From: DUZB01 sp963747555
Lineage (GTDB): Bacteria; Desulfobacterota; DSM-4660; Desulfatiglandales; Desulfatiglandaceae
Assembly (NCBI GenBank): GCA_963747555.1
Contig: CAVVFZ010000025.1
Coordinates: forward strand, 246,549-310,548
Direction of reading: 5' to 3'
DNA length: 64,000 bases
In this document: positions 25,772 to 34,033 of the stretch, in pieces
Layout of the letters: every line of letters starts with the position of its first letter
How positions within the stretch are numbered: the stretch's first letter is position 1
Made by a program: the position numbers and the translations under genes
The notes under the pieces: model-generated
Told to the model about the DNA's origin: nothing
Database searches by the model: none
The model's input: the letters and a program-made list of their open reading frames with translations, nothing else

Positions 25772-26533
25772 ATGATGAAAAAAGGAACAATTGTGGATTA
25801 TTTTAAGCGTTTTCCGGGAGTTACACTCTTTATTTGTATTTTGGGGAGCATGCTGGTCTTCTCCACGGCGGGGGCCTGCCCTGAATGTGCGGGCGGAAAA
25901 ACAGCGGTCATTGTGGTGGATATGCAGGGGGATTTTTCCACCTGGAAAAAGGGGGCCCTCGCCGTGAATGGAACCGATGAGGCCTTCTTTAAAAAGGTGG
26001 AAGAGGCGACCAAAGCGCTCAACAAGGAAGGGTTTCTGATTTTTGCCACCCAGGACTGGCACCCTGCCGACCATGTCTCCTTTTATACGCAGCATAAGGG
26101 AAAAAAGCCTTTCGAGCTGATTGATATCGATGGAAGAAAGCAGGTGCTCTGGCCTCCCCACTGTGTGCAGGGAACGGAAAACGCCCGGATTTTCGTGGAT
26201 AACAACCTCTTTTTAGCCACGGTGAAGAAGGGAAAAGACAAGCGGTATGACAGCTATTCCGGTTTTCAGGATGACGGTGGGGCGGAGACGGAGCTGAACA
26301 AGATCCTGAAACGCAATATGGTGAGCAAGGTGGTGGTTTATGGCATTGCCACCGACTACTGCGTCAAGGCCACCGCCCTGGATGCCGCGAAACGGGGATA
26401 CAGGGTGATCGTTGTGGAAGACCTATCAAAAGGCGTGGCGCCCGATACGACCAAGGCGGCCCTCAAGGAAATGCAGGACAAGGGCGTTGTGGTCATGAAG
26501 GATCTGGATATTAAGAAGATCAATGCTGAATAG
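25772..26533 (+). CDS. Exported nicotinamidase (isochorismatase family)
   Basis: A 253-residue protein. About 38 N-terminal residues hold a hydrophobic export signal (FPGVTLFICILGSMLVFSTA) before GACPEC; a Cys there makes a weak lipobox possible. The enzyme domain has the PncA residues: Asp in VVDMQGDF, metal ligands in DWHPADH, Lys in VKKG before YDSYSGF, and the nucleophile Cys in GIATDYCVKATALDA. It converts nicotinamide to nicotinate and ammonia. Most nicotinamidases are cytoplasmic, so export is notable: it would feed nicotinate to the TRAP transporter encoded upstream. The [2Fe-2S] subunit gene starts 9 bases after its stop. Confidence 0.92.
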   Translation: MMKKGTIVDYFKRFPGVTLFICILGSMLVFSTAGACPECAGGKTAVIVVDMQGDFSTWKKGALAVNGTDEAFFKKVEEATKALNKEGFLIFATQDWHPADHVSFYTQHKGKKPFELIDIDGRKQVLWPPHCVQGTENARIFVDNNLFLATVKKGKDKRYDSYSGFQDDGGAETELNKILKRNMVSKVVVYGIATDYCVKATALDAAKRGYRVIVVEDLSKGVAPDTTKAALKEMQDKGVVVMKDLDIKKINAE

Positions 26534-26542
26534 GGATTTTTC

Positions 26543-27031
26543 ATGCAGATTGAAACAGAGGTCCCCATTGAATTTACCCTGAATGGGGAAACGGTTCATG
26601 TGAAAGTGGATGGGGCCGAGACGGCGCTTCATGCCATCCGCGACCGTTTGAAGCTGAAGGGAACCAAGGAGGGGTGCGGCATCGGGGAGTGCGGCGCCTG
26701 TACCATCGTGGTGGATGGGAAGAGCGTCAATGCCTGTCTCATGCTTGCCGCCCAACTCCATGGCAGGGAGGTGAAGACGGTGGAGGGACTGGCCGATGAT
26801 TCCGGTCTTCATCCGTTGCAGCAGGCCTTTGCCGACCATCACGCGGTACAATGCGGATTCTGCACGCCGGGCCTTCTCATGAGCGGATTGGCCATCTTAG
26901 GGGAAAACCAGCACCCTTCCCGGGAGGCGATAGTTGATGGAATATCCGGGAATCTTTGCCGGTGCACCGGTTATCAACAGATTGTGGATTCCATCGAAGA
27001 TGCGGGCCGGCGGCTCTCGGGGGAGAAATAG
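26543..27031 (+). CDS. Molybdenum hydroxylase [2Fe-2S] subunit (nicotinate dehydrogenase-like)
   Basis: A 162-residue subunit. The plant-type ferredoxin half has CGIGECGAC and a later Cys (NACLM), and the C-terminal half has CGFCTPG and CRCTGY, together binding two [2Fe-2S] clusters. It passes electrons from the molybdenum site to the FAD subunit. By context it belongs to nicotinate dehydrogenase, which hydroxylates nicotinate to 6-hydroxynicotinate using water. The FAD subunit gene starts 1 base after its stop. Confidence 0.93.
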   Translation: MQIETEVPIEFTLNGETVHVKVDGAETALHAIRDRLKLKGTKEGCGIGECGACTIVVDGKSVNACLMLAAQLHGREVKTVEGLADDSGLHPLQQAFADHHAVQCGFCTPGLLMSGLAILGENQHPSREAIVDGISGNLCRCTGYQQIVDSIEDAGRRLSGEK

Positions 27032-27032
27032 G

Positions 27033-27893
27033 ATGGCCCCGAAGCCGGCCTACGTGCGGCCTGACACGCTGGATGAGGCGCTCCAATTCCTTGACGTTCA
27101 CGGTCATGAAACGAGGATGGTGGCGGGAGGAACGGACATCCTGGTTGACATACGGGCCGGTAAAGTCGACGCCCATTATCTCATGGACATTTCTCGAATG
27201 GATTGCCTGAAGGAATTGGAAGTGAGAAAAGATGGCCTGTGGATCGGTTCGGGAGTCACCATCACGGAAATCCGGCAATCCGGCCTCATTGCCGCACGGA
27301 CCCCAGCCCTGCACAAATCCACGTTTACCTTCGGAAGCCGCCAGATCAGGAATATGGCGACCATCGGAGGGAATGCCGCGAATGCTTCTCCTTCCGCTGA
27401 TACGATTCCTCCCATGATCGCTCATGATGGTGTTGCCCTGATCAGGAACCGGCAGGGAGAAAGAAGGGTTCCGGTGGAGGACCTGGCCTCCGGCCCTTAC
27501 AGGAGCATGGTTGGGCGTAATGAGATGATCATCGGATTTCTTCTGCGGCCGTCCGCCGGAAAGATCTCGGATTTCCAGAAAATCGGAAGACGGAAGAGTC
27601 TGGCCGTAGCCCGGATGAATATGGCTTTTTCGGTGGAGAGGGACCTTCATGGCGCCATCTCCTTTATCCGGCTGGTCCTTGGGGCGTGCACGCCGACGAC
27701 TAAAAGAATGCGTCTTGCCGAAACGTTTCTCATGGGAAAACGGCTGGATGAACAGACCCTTTTGGAGGGCGCCCGTCTCGTGGCGGAAGAGATGGTGGCG
27801 ATAACGGGAAGACGACCTTCCACGGTCTACAAGGAAGAGGCCGTGCAGGGACTGTTCCAGCGCATGTTTTATCCGCTCAGGTTCAGGGATTAG
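27033..27893 (+). CDS. Molybdenum hydroxylase FAD subunit (nicotinate dehydrogenase-like)
   Basis: A 286-residue FAD-binding subunit of the xanthine dehydrogenase family: MVAGGTDILVDIRAGK binds FAD, and RQIRNMATIGGNAANASPSA is the family's second flavin motif. The C-terminal CO-dehydrogenase flavoprotein domain follows (about 180-286). ATG 27033 is preceded by GGGGGAGAAATAGG; longer in-frame starts lie inside the [2Fe-2S] gene. It hands electrons from the hydroxylase to a soluble acceptor, probably NAD(P)+. Confidence 0.92.
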   Translation: MAPKPAYVRPDTLDEALQFLDVHGHETRMVAGGTDILVDIRAGKVDAHYLMDISRMDCLKELEVRKDGLWIGSGVTITEIRQSGLIAARTPALHKSTFTFGSRQIRNMATIGGNAANASPSADTIPPMIAHDGVALIRNRQGERRVPVEDLASGPYRSMVGRNEMIIGFLLRPSAGKISDFQKIGRRKSLAVARMNMAFSVERDLHGAISFIRLVLGACTPTTKRMRLAETFLMGKRLDEQTLLEGARLVAEEMVAITGRRPSTVYKEEAVQGLFQRMFYPLRFRD

Positions 27894-27955
27894 TGCGGAG
27901 TAAACGGTGCGCAGTGGTCAGTGACGAGTGCTAATCTAAAACAGTGAAGTTCCTT

Positions 27956-28633
27956 ATGAGTGAAAAAAATACCTATTATTCCATCGGGAAGAACCCGCCT
28001 CGCTTCGGAGTGTCTGAGAAACTTCAGGGAAGGCCGGTCTTCTGTGCCGATATCCCGGTTGAAAACGCTTTGGAGCTGCGCGTTCTCAGGAGTCCCCATC
28101 AGCATGCCGTTATAAGAAATATCGATGCAGGTCCTGCGTACAAGATAGAGGGGGTTGTAAGAGTCTTTACCGCGAAGGATATCCCCGGGAAAAACCTGAC
28201 CGGCATCATCAATAAGGATCAGCCCCTCCTGGCGCCCGATAAAGTCCGCTTTATCGGGGATGCCGTCGCATTGGTCGCCGCCGAGAATGGGGCGGCTGCT
28301 GAAGAGGCCTTAGCCGCCATTCGCGTTGATTATGAGGAGATTCCTTCCGTGACCGATCCGGAAGAGGCGCTAAAGGAAGGCGCTCCGCTGGTGCACGAGG
28401 GTGGAAACCTTCTCTTTACCAGGAAGATCCGGAAAGGGGATGTGGAGTCCGCGTTTAAGAAATGCCATCTCGTGATCGAGAACACGTATCATACCGCGGC
28501 CCTTGAGCATACCTATCTGGAGCCGGATGCCGGGGTGGGCTATGTGGATGCGGATGGTTCCTTCGTGATTCTGGCCTCCACCCAGAATCCCCACTATGAC
28601 CGCGATGATGTGGCCGCACTGCTCGGCGATTGA
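27956..28633 (+). CDS. Molybdenum hydroxylase large subunit, N-terminal part (frameshifted)
   Basis: A 225-codon frame from ATG 27956. It holds the a/b hammerhead domain (KLQGRPVFCADIPVENALEL, DKVRFIGDAVALVAAENG) and the start of the molybdopterin-binding domain up to STQNPHYDRDDVAALLGD, where it stops. The protein continues without a gap in another frame from the next codon (IEKDKVRVIQAATGGGFGSK, in the entry at 28596). One extra G in CTCGGCGATTGAA explains the break. It may be a true mutation, a sequence error or a split subunit. The start has only a weak ribosome site; GTG 27944 is an alternative. Confidence 0.85.
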   Translation: MSEKNTYYSIGKNPPRFGVSEKLQGRPVFCADIPVENALELRVLRSPHQHAVIRNIDAGPAYKIEGVVRVFTAKDIPGKNLTGIINKDQPLLAPDKVRFIGDAVALVAAENGAAAEEALAAIRVDYEEIPSVTDPEEALKEGAPLVHEGGNLLFTRKIRKGDVESAFKKCHLVIENTYHTAALEHTYLEPDAGVGYVDADGSFVILASTQNPHYDRDDVAALLGD

Positions 28634-30215
28634 AAAGGATAAGGTCCGGGTTATTCAGGCGGCTACGGGCGGGGGGTTCGGCTCAAAACTGGACCTGAAT
28701 ACCCAGGGGTTTATAGGGCTTGCGCTTTATCACCTGAAAAGACCGGTTCGCTGTGTCTTTTCACGGGAGGAAGCCTTTCTGGCAACGGCCAAGAGACACC
28801 CCGTGAAGATGACGCTGAAAACGGGTGTTGACAATGCCGGGAAGCTTGTGGCCATGAAGGCAAGAATCCTCTGCGATACGGGCGCTTATGGATCTTATGG
28901 GCTTGCCGTGGCCTCACGGGCGCCTGTTCATGCCACCGGACCCTATGAGGTGGAGCATTTTGAAGCGGATTGTCTTTGCGTCTATACCAATAATCCGTTT
29001 TCAGGGGCCATGCGGGGGTTTGGTGTGCCGCAGGTCGCCTTTGGCCATGAATCCCAGATGGATCTCCTTGCCGAGGCCCTGGGGATGGATCCGCTGGAGA
29101 TACGACGGATCAACTGCCTGAAAATCGGTTCCAAAACCGGCAGCGGGCAGGAATTGAAAGCGAGCGTGGGAATCGCTGACTGTCTTGAGGCGGTAAAGAA
29201 GGATTATCTGTGGGCCGCGAACGAATGGCGGAGTGCCGGCTCAGACCCCTTCAAGAGAAGGGGTGTGGGTGTGGGCGCCATGTTTTACGGAATCGGCAAC
29301 ACCGGCGTAAAGAACCCTTCAACGGCGCGGATCACGATCGATGAAGAGGGAGCCATCACTCTTTTTACCGGGTGTGCGGATATAGGGCAAGGGTCCACAA
29401 CGGTCTTTACCCAGATTGCGTCTGAGGTACTGCATGTGCCGATGGACGCCATAAAGGTGGTGGCAGCCGACACAAAATATACCACGAATGCCGGGGCCAC
29501 GTCCGCGAGCAGGCAAACCTATATATCAGGAAATGCGGTGAAAGAGGCAGCGGAAAGCCTTCGTGAACTGCTGATCGCGCAAGGCGCGGATCTGTTGAAG
29601 TGCCCGGCGGGAACCCTCATCCTCGATTCAGGATTTGTCCGGGAGGCGGTAGAAGGGGGGGGCGAAGCGAGTTTTTCCGAGATTGCGAGAGAGGCTAAAA
29701 GAAATGGCGCATCCCTCCTTTTCGAAGGGAACTTTGACCCGGCCACCGTGTCTTTGGATCCGGAAACGGGGCAGGGGGTTCCCTATGCAGCCTATGCCTA
29801 TGCCTGCCATGTGGCGCTCGTTGAGGCGGATGTTGCAACGGGAGAGGTCAGGGTGGAAAAGATCATCGCGGCCCATGACGTGGGGAAAGCCATCTACCCC
29901 GAGTCCGTTCGCGGGCAAATCTATGGCGGGGTTGCCATGGGGGTGGGTTTTGCCCTCATGGAAGAATATGTGCCTGGCGAGACCGAATCCATGAACGATT
30001 ATCATATCCCCACCTGCATCGACATGCCCGAGGTGGAGGCCATTCTCGTGGAATGTCCGGAGCCGACGGGACCCTTCGGAGCGAAGGGGGTCGGAGAGCC
30101 GGCCTTGATTCCCACTGCGCCGGCCATCCTTAACGCCCTTTCAGATGCCCTGAGAGAGAGAATTTACAGCCTGCCGGCAAACCTGGAACGGGTCTTGGAA
30201 GCAGGGGCGAAATAA
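28596..30215 (+). CDS. Molybdenum hydroxylase large subunit, C-terminal part (frameshifted)
   Basis: About 525 residues continuing the large subunit: GGGFGSK and FSGAMRGFGVPQVAFGHESQ bind the molybdopterin cofactor, FTGCADIGQGSTTVF is the family block near the active site, and GPFGAKGVGEPALIPTAPAI holds the catalytic Glu. An ATG at 28596 exists, but its first ten or so residues (MTAMMWPHCSA) are not family-like. The real protein probably reads through from 27956. With subunits at 26543 and 27033 it would hydroxylate nicotinate at C6. Eubacterium barkeri splits this subunit too, but near the middle, not here. Confidence 0.88.
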   Translation: MTAMMWPHCSAIEKDKVRVIQAATGGGFGSKLDLNTQGFIGLALYHLKRPVRCVFSREEAFLATAKRHPVKMTLKTGVDNAGKLVAMKARILCDTGAYGSYGLAVASRAPVHATGPYEVEHFEADCLCVYTNNPFSGAMRGFGVPQVAFGHESQMDLLAEALGMDPLEIRRINCLKIGSKTGSGQELKASVGIADCLEAVKKDYLWAANEWRSAGSDPFKRRGVGVGAMFYGIGNTGVKNPSTARITIDEEGAITLFTGCADIGQGSTTVFTQIASEVLHVPMDAIKVVAADTKYTTNAGATSASRQTYISGNAVKEAAESLRELLIAQGADLLKCPAGTLILDSGFVREAVEGGGEASFSEIAREAKRNGASLLFEGNFDPATVSLDPETGQGVPYAAYAYACHVALVEADVATGEVRVEKIIAAHDVGKAIYPESVRGQIYGGVAMGVGFALMEEYVPGETESMNDYHIPTCIDMPEVEAILVECPEPTGPFGAKGVGEPALIPTAPAILNALSDALRERIYSLPANLERVLEAGAK

Positions 30216-30244
30216 AGACGATTCATGTTAAAGGAGGGGACAAA

Positions 30245-31405
30245 ATGACAAGGGTTTTATTAAAAAATATCGGGACCATCGTGAGTGGGGATATTTCCGA
30301 CCCCATCCTGGAAGGCGATGGGATCGTCATTGAGGATGGAAAAATCATGGAGGTTGGGTTTCTCTCCGGGATAACCCCCGAAGAAGGAGTCAAGGTGATA
30401 GATTGCGGGGGCATGACGGTTACACCCGGATTGATCGATTCCCATTGTCATGTGGTCCTGGGGGACTGGGCGCCCAGACAGCAACAGGTGGGATTTCTGG
30501 ACAGTGCGGTTCACGGAGGGGTGACCACTTTTATTTCTGCAGGGGAGGTGCATCTCCCGGGACGGCCGAAAGATCCCGCCGGGACGAAGGCGCTGGCTAT
30601 TCTGGCCTCTAAGTCCTTTTCCAATTTCAGACCCGGCGGCGCAAAGGTTATTGGAGGCGGTCTGATTCTTGAGAAGGGATTAACGAGGGAAGACTTTGCG
30701 GAGATGGGCCGTGAAGGGGTTCGTGTGGTGGGAGAAATCGGCCTGGGGAGTGTAAAGGACCCCGAAGATGCGGCTCCCATGGTACAATGGGCAAAGGAAG
30801 AAGGGATGACCGTCATGATGCATACAGGCGGGACGTCCATCCCCGGAAGCAGTACGGTAACGGCTGAACAGGTCATGAAAACCGGACCGCATGTCGCATC
30901 GCACATAAACGGCGGTCCAACGGCCGTGGCCCTGGAGGAGGCGAGGAAACTCATCGAGGAAACGGATATCGCCATAGAAATCGTGCACTGTGGAAATCCG
31001 AAAATGGCGGTGGATGTGACCGGGATCTGCATCGAAAAAGGCGCACTTAAACGGATGATCATCGGGAACGACGCCCCTTCCGGAACCGGTGTTATCCCTC
31101 TCGGGATCTTGCGCGTTATCAATCACCTTGCAAGCCTAACGCCCCTGCGGGCGGAAGAGGCTATCTGCATGGCCACCGGCAACACGGCCCGGATCTATGG
31201 ACTGAATCGGGGAATCATCGAAGAAGGCAGAGAAGCCGACCTGGTGGTGATGGACGCCCCCATTGGTTCCGTAGGGGAGGATGCGCTTTCGGCCATTGAG
31301 GCAGGTGATATTCCCGGTGTGGCTATGGTCATGGTCGATGGGCAGGTTGTAGTCAACAAGAGCAGGAATACCCCGCCCGCAAGACGAACGGTGAGCGTAC
31401 TGTAG
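30245..31405 (+). CDS. Enamidase-type amidohydrolase (6-oxotetrahydronicotinate ring opening)
   Basis: A 386-residue metal-dependent amidohydrolase. The N-terminal beta-sandwich is followed by LIDSHCHVVLGDW (HxH metal motif) and later metal-ligand candidates in EIGLGSVK, MMHTGGTSIPGSS, ASHINGGP and EIVHCG, and by IGNDAPSGTGVIPLGI. The closest known enzyme from memory is the enamidase of anaerobic nicotinate degradation, which hydrolyses 6-oxo-1,4,5,6-tetrahydronicotinate to 2-formylglutarate and ammonia. Its place between the molybdenum hydroxylase and the 6-hydroxynicotinate reductase strongly supports that role. The ribosome site is AAAGGAGGGGAC. Confidence 0.9.
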   Translation: MTRVLLKNIGTIVSGDISDPILEGDGIVIEDGKIMEVGFLSGITPEEGVKVIDCGGMTVTPGLIDSHCHVVLGDWAPRQQQVGFLDSAVHGGVTTFISAGEVHLPGRPKDPAGTKALAILASKSFSNFRPGGAKVIGGGLILEKGLTREDFAEMGREGVRVVGEIGLGSVKDPEDAAPMVQWAKEEGMTVMMHTGGTSIPGSSTVTAEQVMKTGPHVASHINGGPTAVALEEARKLIEETDIAIEIVHCGNPKMAVDVTGICIEKGALKRMIIGNDAPSGTGVIPLGILRVINHLASLTPLRAEEAICMATGNTARIYGLNRGIIEEGREADLVVMDAPIGSVGEDALSAIEAGDIPGVAMVMVDGQVVVNKSRNTPPARRTVSVL

Positions 31406-31650
31406 CGATCGCGAATTTTCATGGTGCGCGGATCTGGTTTCAGATAAGTTGTGTTCAGGTGTCAGGTTTCAGGTGCCAGAGAAAAACTTGGATAACGCTT
31501 TCGTTCCCCCGCTCCAGCGTGGGAACGAGCTCAGTCGGAATCCGGCAGATATGGAATTGGGTCCTGAAACCTGAAACCCGAAACCTTGGTTGTGAAAACC
31601 GACCTTTATTATGCTAATCCGAGAAGAGCTGTTGCATCCTGGTGAAATAA
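31406..31650. other. Intergenic repeat debris inside the catabolic cluster
   Basis: Contains a REP-like hairpin (31502-31528) flanked by CAGGTTTCAGG (about 31460) and CCTGAAACCTG (about 31563), themselves an inverted pair. No gene is supported. The gap splits the otherwise compact cluster, so the reductase gene may have its own promoter or depend on read-through. Confidence 0.6.
31502..31528. repeat. REP-like hairpin, copy 3
   Basis: CGTTCCCCCGC then TCCAGCGTGGGAACG, one mismatch from the stem at 22215. It is the third copy of this hairpin within 9.3 kb of one cluster. Confidence 0.75.
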
Positions 31651-33156
31651 ATGAAAGTTGACGTTGAAAAATGTATCGGTTGCGGATTTTGCGTCAGGGA
31701 CTGTCCTCTGGAAGCCGTGCTATTGGTAAAAAAGAAGGCGGTCATTGGAGAGAAATGTACCGATTGCGGCGCCTGCATGAAGGTGTGCGAGCAAGGGGCA
31801 TTGGATCGGGAAGCGAGTTTCCCCGCCGGAACCGTCATGTGCGACGCCTGTCCCATTACCTGCCGGATAAAGGAAGACAGGACAGGCGCCTGTCTCCGTT
31901 ACAGAAATGAAGGAGGAAAGACCGTTCGTATTACGCCGCTTCATTCCTTTGAAGAAGTTGCCTCCATCGTGGGTCCGAGTCCTGAACCTGCCATACAACA
32001 CCCCCTGATTACGGCCATCGGCTCTGGAACCACCTATCCTGACTGCAAACCGGCGCCCGTGATCGCCGGAGGAAAACGGAACGATGTGGATGTGGTCACG
32101 GTGGTTACCGAGGCGCCGTTGAGCTACAGTTCCATCCTGGTGAAGATCGATACGGATCTGCAGGTGGGCGAAGAAGGAGCCGATGTGCTGGTGGGAAAAC
32201 GGAAGGTGGGTATGGTGATCACCGAGCAGTACGGATCCAAGATGCTCTCCATCGGAGGCGTAAACCTGCTGACCGGGAAGGACGGGCTGGTTGTCGCAAG
32301 AACCGTCACGAATATTGCCAATCGGCTCCCCGTGAAGTTGATGGTGGAAGGGGGGAGCAAAATCCGTGTGGAGGTGGGAAAGGCTCCGGAGATTAACGGA
32401 TTTATTCCCGACAATATGCGTGTGGGATGTGGGAGTGCCACCCTGGGATTGTTTGCTCCTCTTCTGCGGGAAGCGGCGGACGAAGTCATCATCCTGGATT
32501 CCCATATCACCAGTCTCATGAGCGAACACGCAGCGGGTAGATTTGTGGGGGCAAAACCCTCGGGAGTTCGACTTCGTTACCGGATGAGTACGCCGGGAAG
32601 ATACTTCGGGGATCACGGTGACGGCTGGGGTGGGACGTCCATCAAAGATCCCCTGGATGTGATTGCCGGTGTGGATACAAGTCTTGCACAATCGGGGTTG
32701 CGGGTCCTGATCACGGAAACCACGGGGAAAAATGCGAAACTTTTCCAGTTGGGCGAAGATGGAAATTTTCACGGGCTTCCCCTGACGTCGGAATGCGCAA
32801 AGGCCGTTGAAGCCATATCCGCGAGCTGTGAATCTTCCGTCGTGTCCGCCGTGTATATGGGTGGGTCAGGCGGAAGTGCTCGGGCGGGAGTGGCCCTGTA
32901 TCCCGTGAAACTGACTGCCGCCGTCCATGAAGCCCGTGCGATGCTTACCGTGGGAGGAGCGCCTGCTTATGTCCTGCCGGGTGGGGGCATCAATTTCATG
33001 GTGGATGTGGGCCGCGTGAAGGAAGGTGCATTCTACTGGACGCCGACACCCGCAACCATTTGTCCCATCGAATATACCATGACCCTCCGGGATTATGAAG
33101 AAATGGGGGGCCATGTGGAAGCCATGAAGCCGTTTCCATTTCCCTTAGGAACATGA
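31651..33156 (+). CDS. 6-Hydroxynicotinate reductase
   Basis: A 501-residue protein. The N-terminus has two [4Fe-4S] ferredoxin motifs, CIGCGFCVRDCP (about 8-19) and CTDCGACMKVCEQG (about 37-50), then further Cys residues (CDACPITC). The remaining 400 residues match the protein annotated as 6-hydroxynicotinate reductase in anaerobic nicotinate clusters, which reduces 6-hydroxynicotinate to 6-oxo-1,4,5,6-tetrahydronicotinate, probably with reduced ferredoxin. I identify it from the family pattern and from its neighbours (nicotinate hydroxylase, enamidase). The UPF0280 gene starts just after its stop, so the two are probably cotranslated. Confidence 0.88.
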   Translation: MKVDVEKCIGCGFCVRDCPLEAVLLVKKKAVIGEKCTDCGACMKVCEQGALDREASFPAGTVMCDACPITCRIKEDRTGACLRYRNEGGKTVRITPLHSFEEVASIVGPSPEPAIQHPLITAIGSGTTYPDCKPAPVIAGGKRNDVDVVTVVTEAPLSYSSILVKIDTDLQVGEEGADVLVGKRKVGMVITEQYGSKMLSIGGVNLLTGKDGLVVARTVTNIANRLPVKLMVEGGSKIRVEVGKAPEINGFIPDNMRVGCGSATLGLFAPLLREAADEVIILDSHITSLMSEHAAGRFVGAKPSGVRLRYRMSTPGRYFGDHGDGWGGTSIKDPLDVIAGVDTSLAQSGLRVLITETTGKNAKLFQLGEDGNFHGLPLTSECAKAVEAISASCESSVVSAVYMGGSGGSARAGVALYPVKLTAAVHEARAMLTVGGAPAYVLPGGGINFMVDVGRVKEGAFYWTPTPATICPIEYTMTLRDYEEMGGHVEAMKPFPFPLGT

Positions 33157-33157
33157 T

Positions 33158-34009
33158 TTGGCTTGGGAGTCGGCCATACATCTTCTTGATAACGGCGGCA
33201 TCATGGCCGAATGCGGTCCCATGCGGCTGGTGATTTCCTCCTTTATCGGAAAAACTCCCCAGCGTGAGATGAACGTCAAGGCTGCGAAGGTTTCTTTCGG
33301 AATTCTGGAACGGATCGCACGTTTTCAGGATCTGTTGAGGGTGGTTCAGAAAAAGATTCCCCGCGACCTTGAGGAACCGGTTGCAGCGAAAATGGTCGCG
33401 AGTGCGATTTCCATGGGAGAACCGGATTTGACTCCCATGGCTGCCGTGGCCGGGACCATCGCGGATTTCGTGGCCGATTTTCTTTTTGAAGCAGGCATGA
33501 CCAGGGTGATCGTCAACAATGGGGGCGATATTGCCATCCGACTGCGGGAAGGGAATGGAGTGTCGGTAGGGATTCGGGACGACCTTCAGAAAGAGGGATT
33601 TTCTCACGTGCTCTCCCTCGATTCCGCCGAGACTTCCTGGGGCGTTGCCACAAGCGGCCTGGGAGGCAGGAGCCTTACGCGGGGAGTTGCCTCTGCCGCT
33701 TGTGTTGTGAGCCGGGATGCCTCGATTGCGGATGCGGCGGCCACTGTTGTGGGGAATGCAGTCTGTGTGGAAGATGAGTCTGTCCTCCGCCGGGAAGCTG
33801 TTGGCATGGATCCGTACACGGACCTGGGGAGATTGATGGTGACGGAGTCCGTCGGAGACTTATCCGAAGAAAAGAAGCAGGAAGCGATTCGAAGAGGAAT
33901 GAAAAAGACCCGGGAACTCATGGAAAGGAAGATGATTTTCGGGGCATTTCTTTCGATAAAAGGGACGTTTGAAATGACCGGTTTTTTCAGGGAAAGAATG
34001 AACCGTTGA
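33158..34009 (+). CDS. UPF0280 family protein (ApbE-like fold)
   Basis: A 283-residue soluble protein of the UPF0280 family: MGEPDLTPMAAVAGTIADFV and VIVNNGGDIAIRL resemble the nucleotide- and metal-binding parts of ApbE flavin transferases, and SWGVATSGLGGRSLTRGVAS is the typical family block. Function is unknown. Its fixed position after 6-hydroxynicotinate reductase suggests it modifies or loads that enzyme, perhaps with a flavin; that is inference. The start appears to be TTG 33158, almost touching the previous stop, as no ATG fits. Confidence 0.87.
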   Translation: MAWESAIHLLDNGGIMAECGPMRLVISSFIGKTPQREMNVKAAKVSFGILERIARFQDLLRVVQKKIPRDLEEPVAAKMVASAISMGEPDLTPMAAVAGTIADFVADFLFEAGMTRVIVNNGGDIAIRLREGNGVSVGIRDDLQKEGFSHVLSLDSAETSWGVATSGLGGRSLTRGVASAACVVSRDASIADAAATVVGNAVCVEDESVLRREAVGMDPYTDLGRLMVTESVGDLSEEKKQEAIRRGMKKTRELMERKMIFGAFLSIKGTFEMTGFFRERMNR

Positions 34010-34033
34010 ACACACATTCAGGAGGAGATTATT

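Noticed and set aside
28596..28640. Programmed frameshift in the molybdenum subunit
   Set aside because: No slippery heptamer or obvious downstream pseudoknot was seen at CTCGGCGATTGAA; a simple indel is the plainer explanation.
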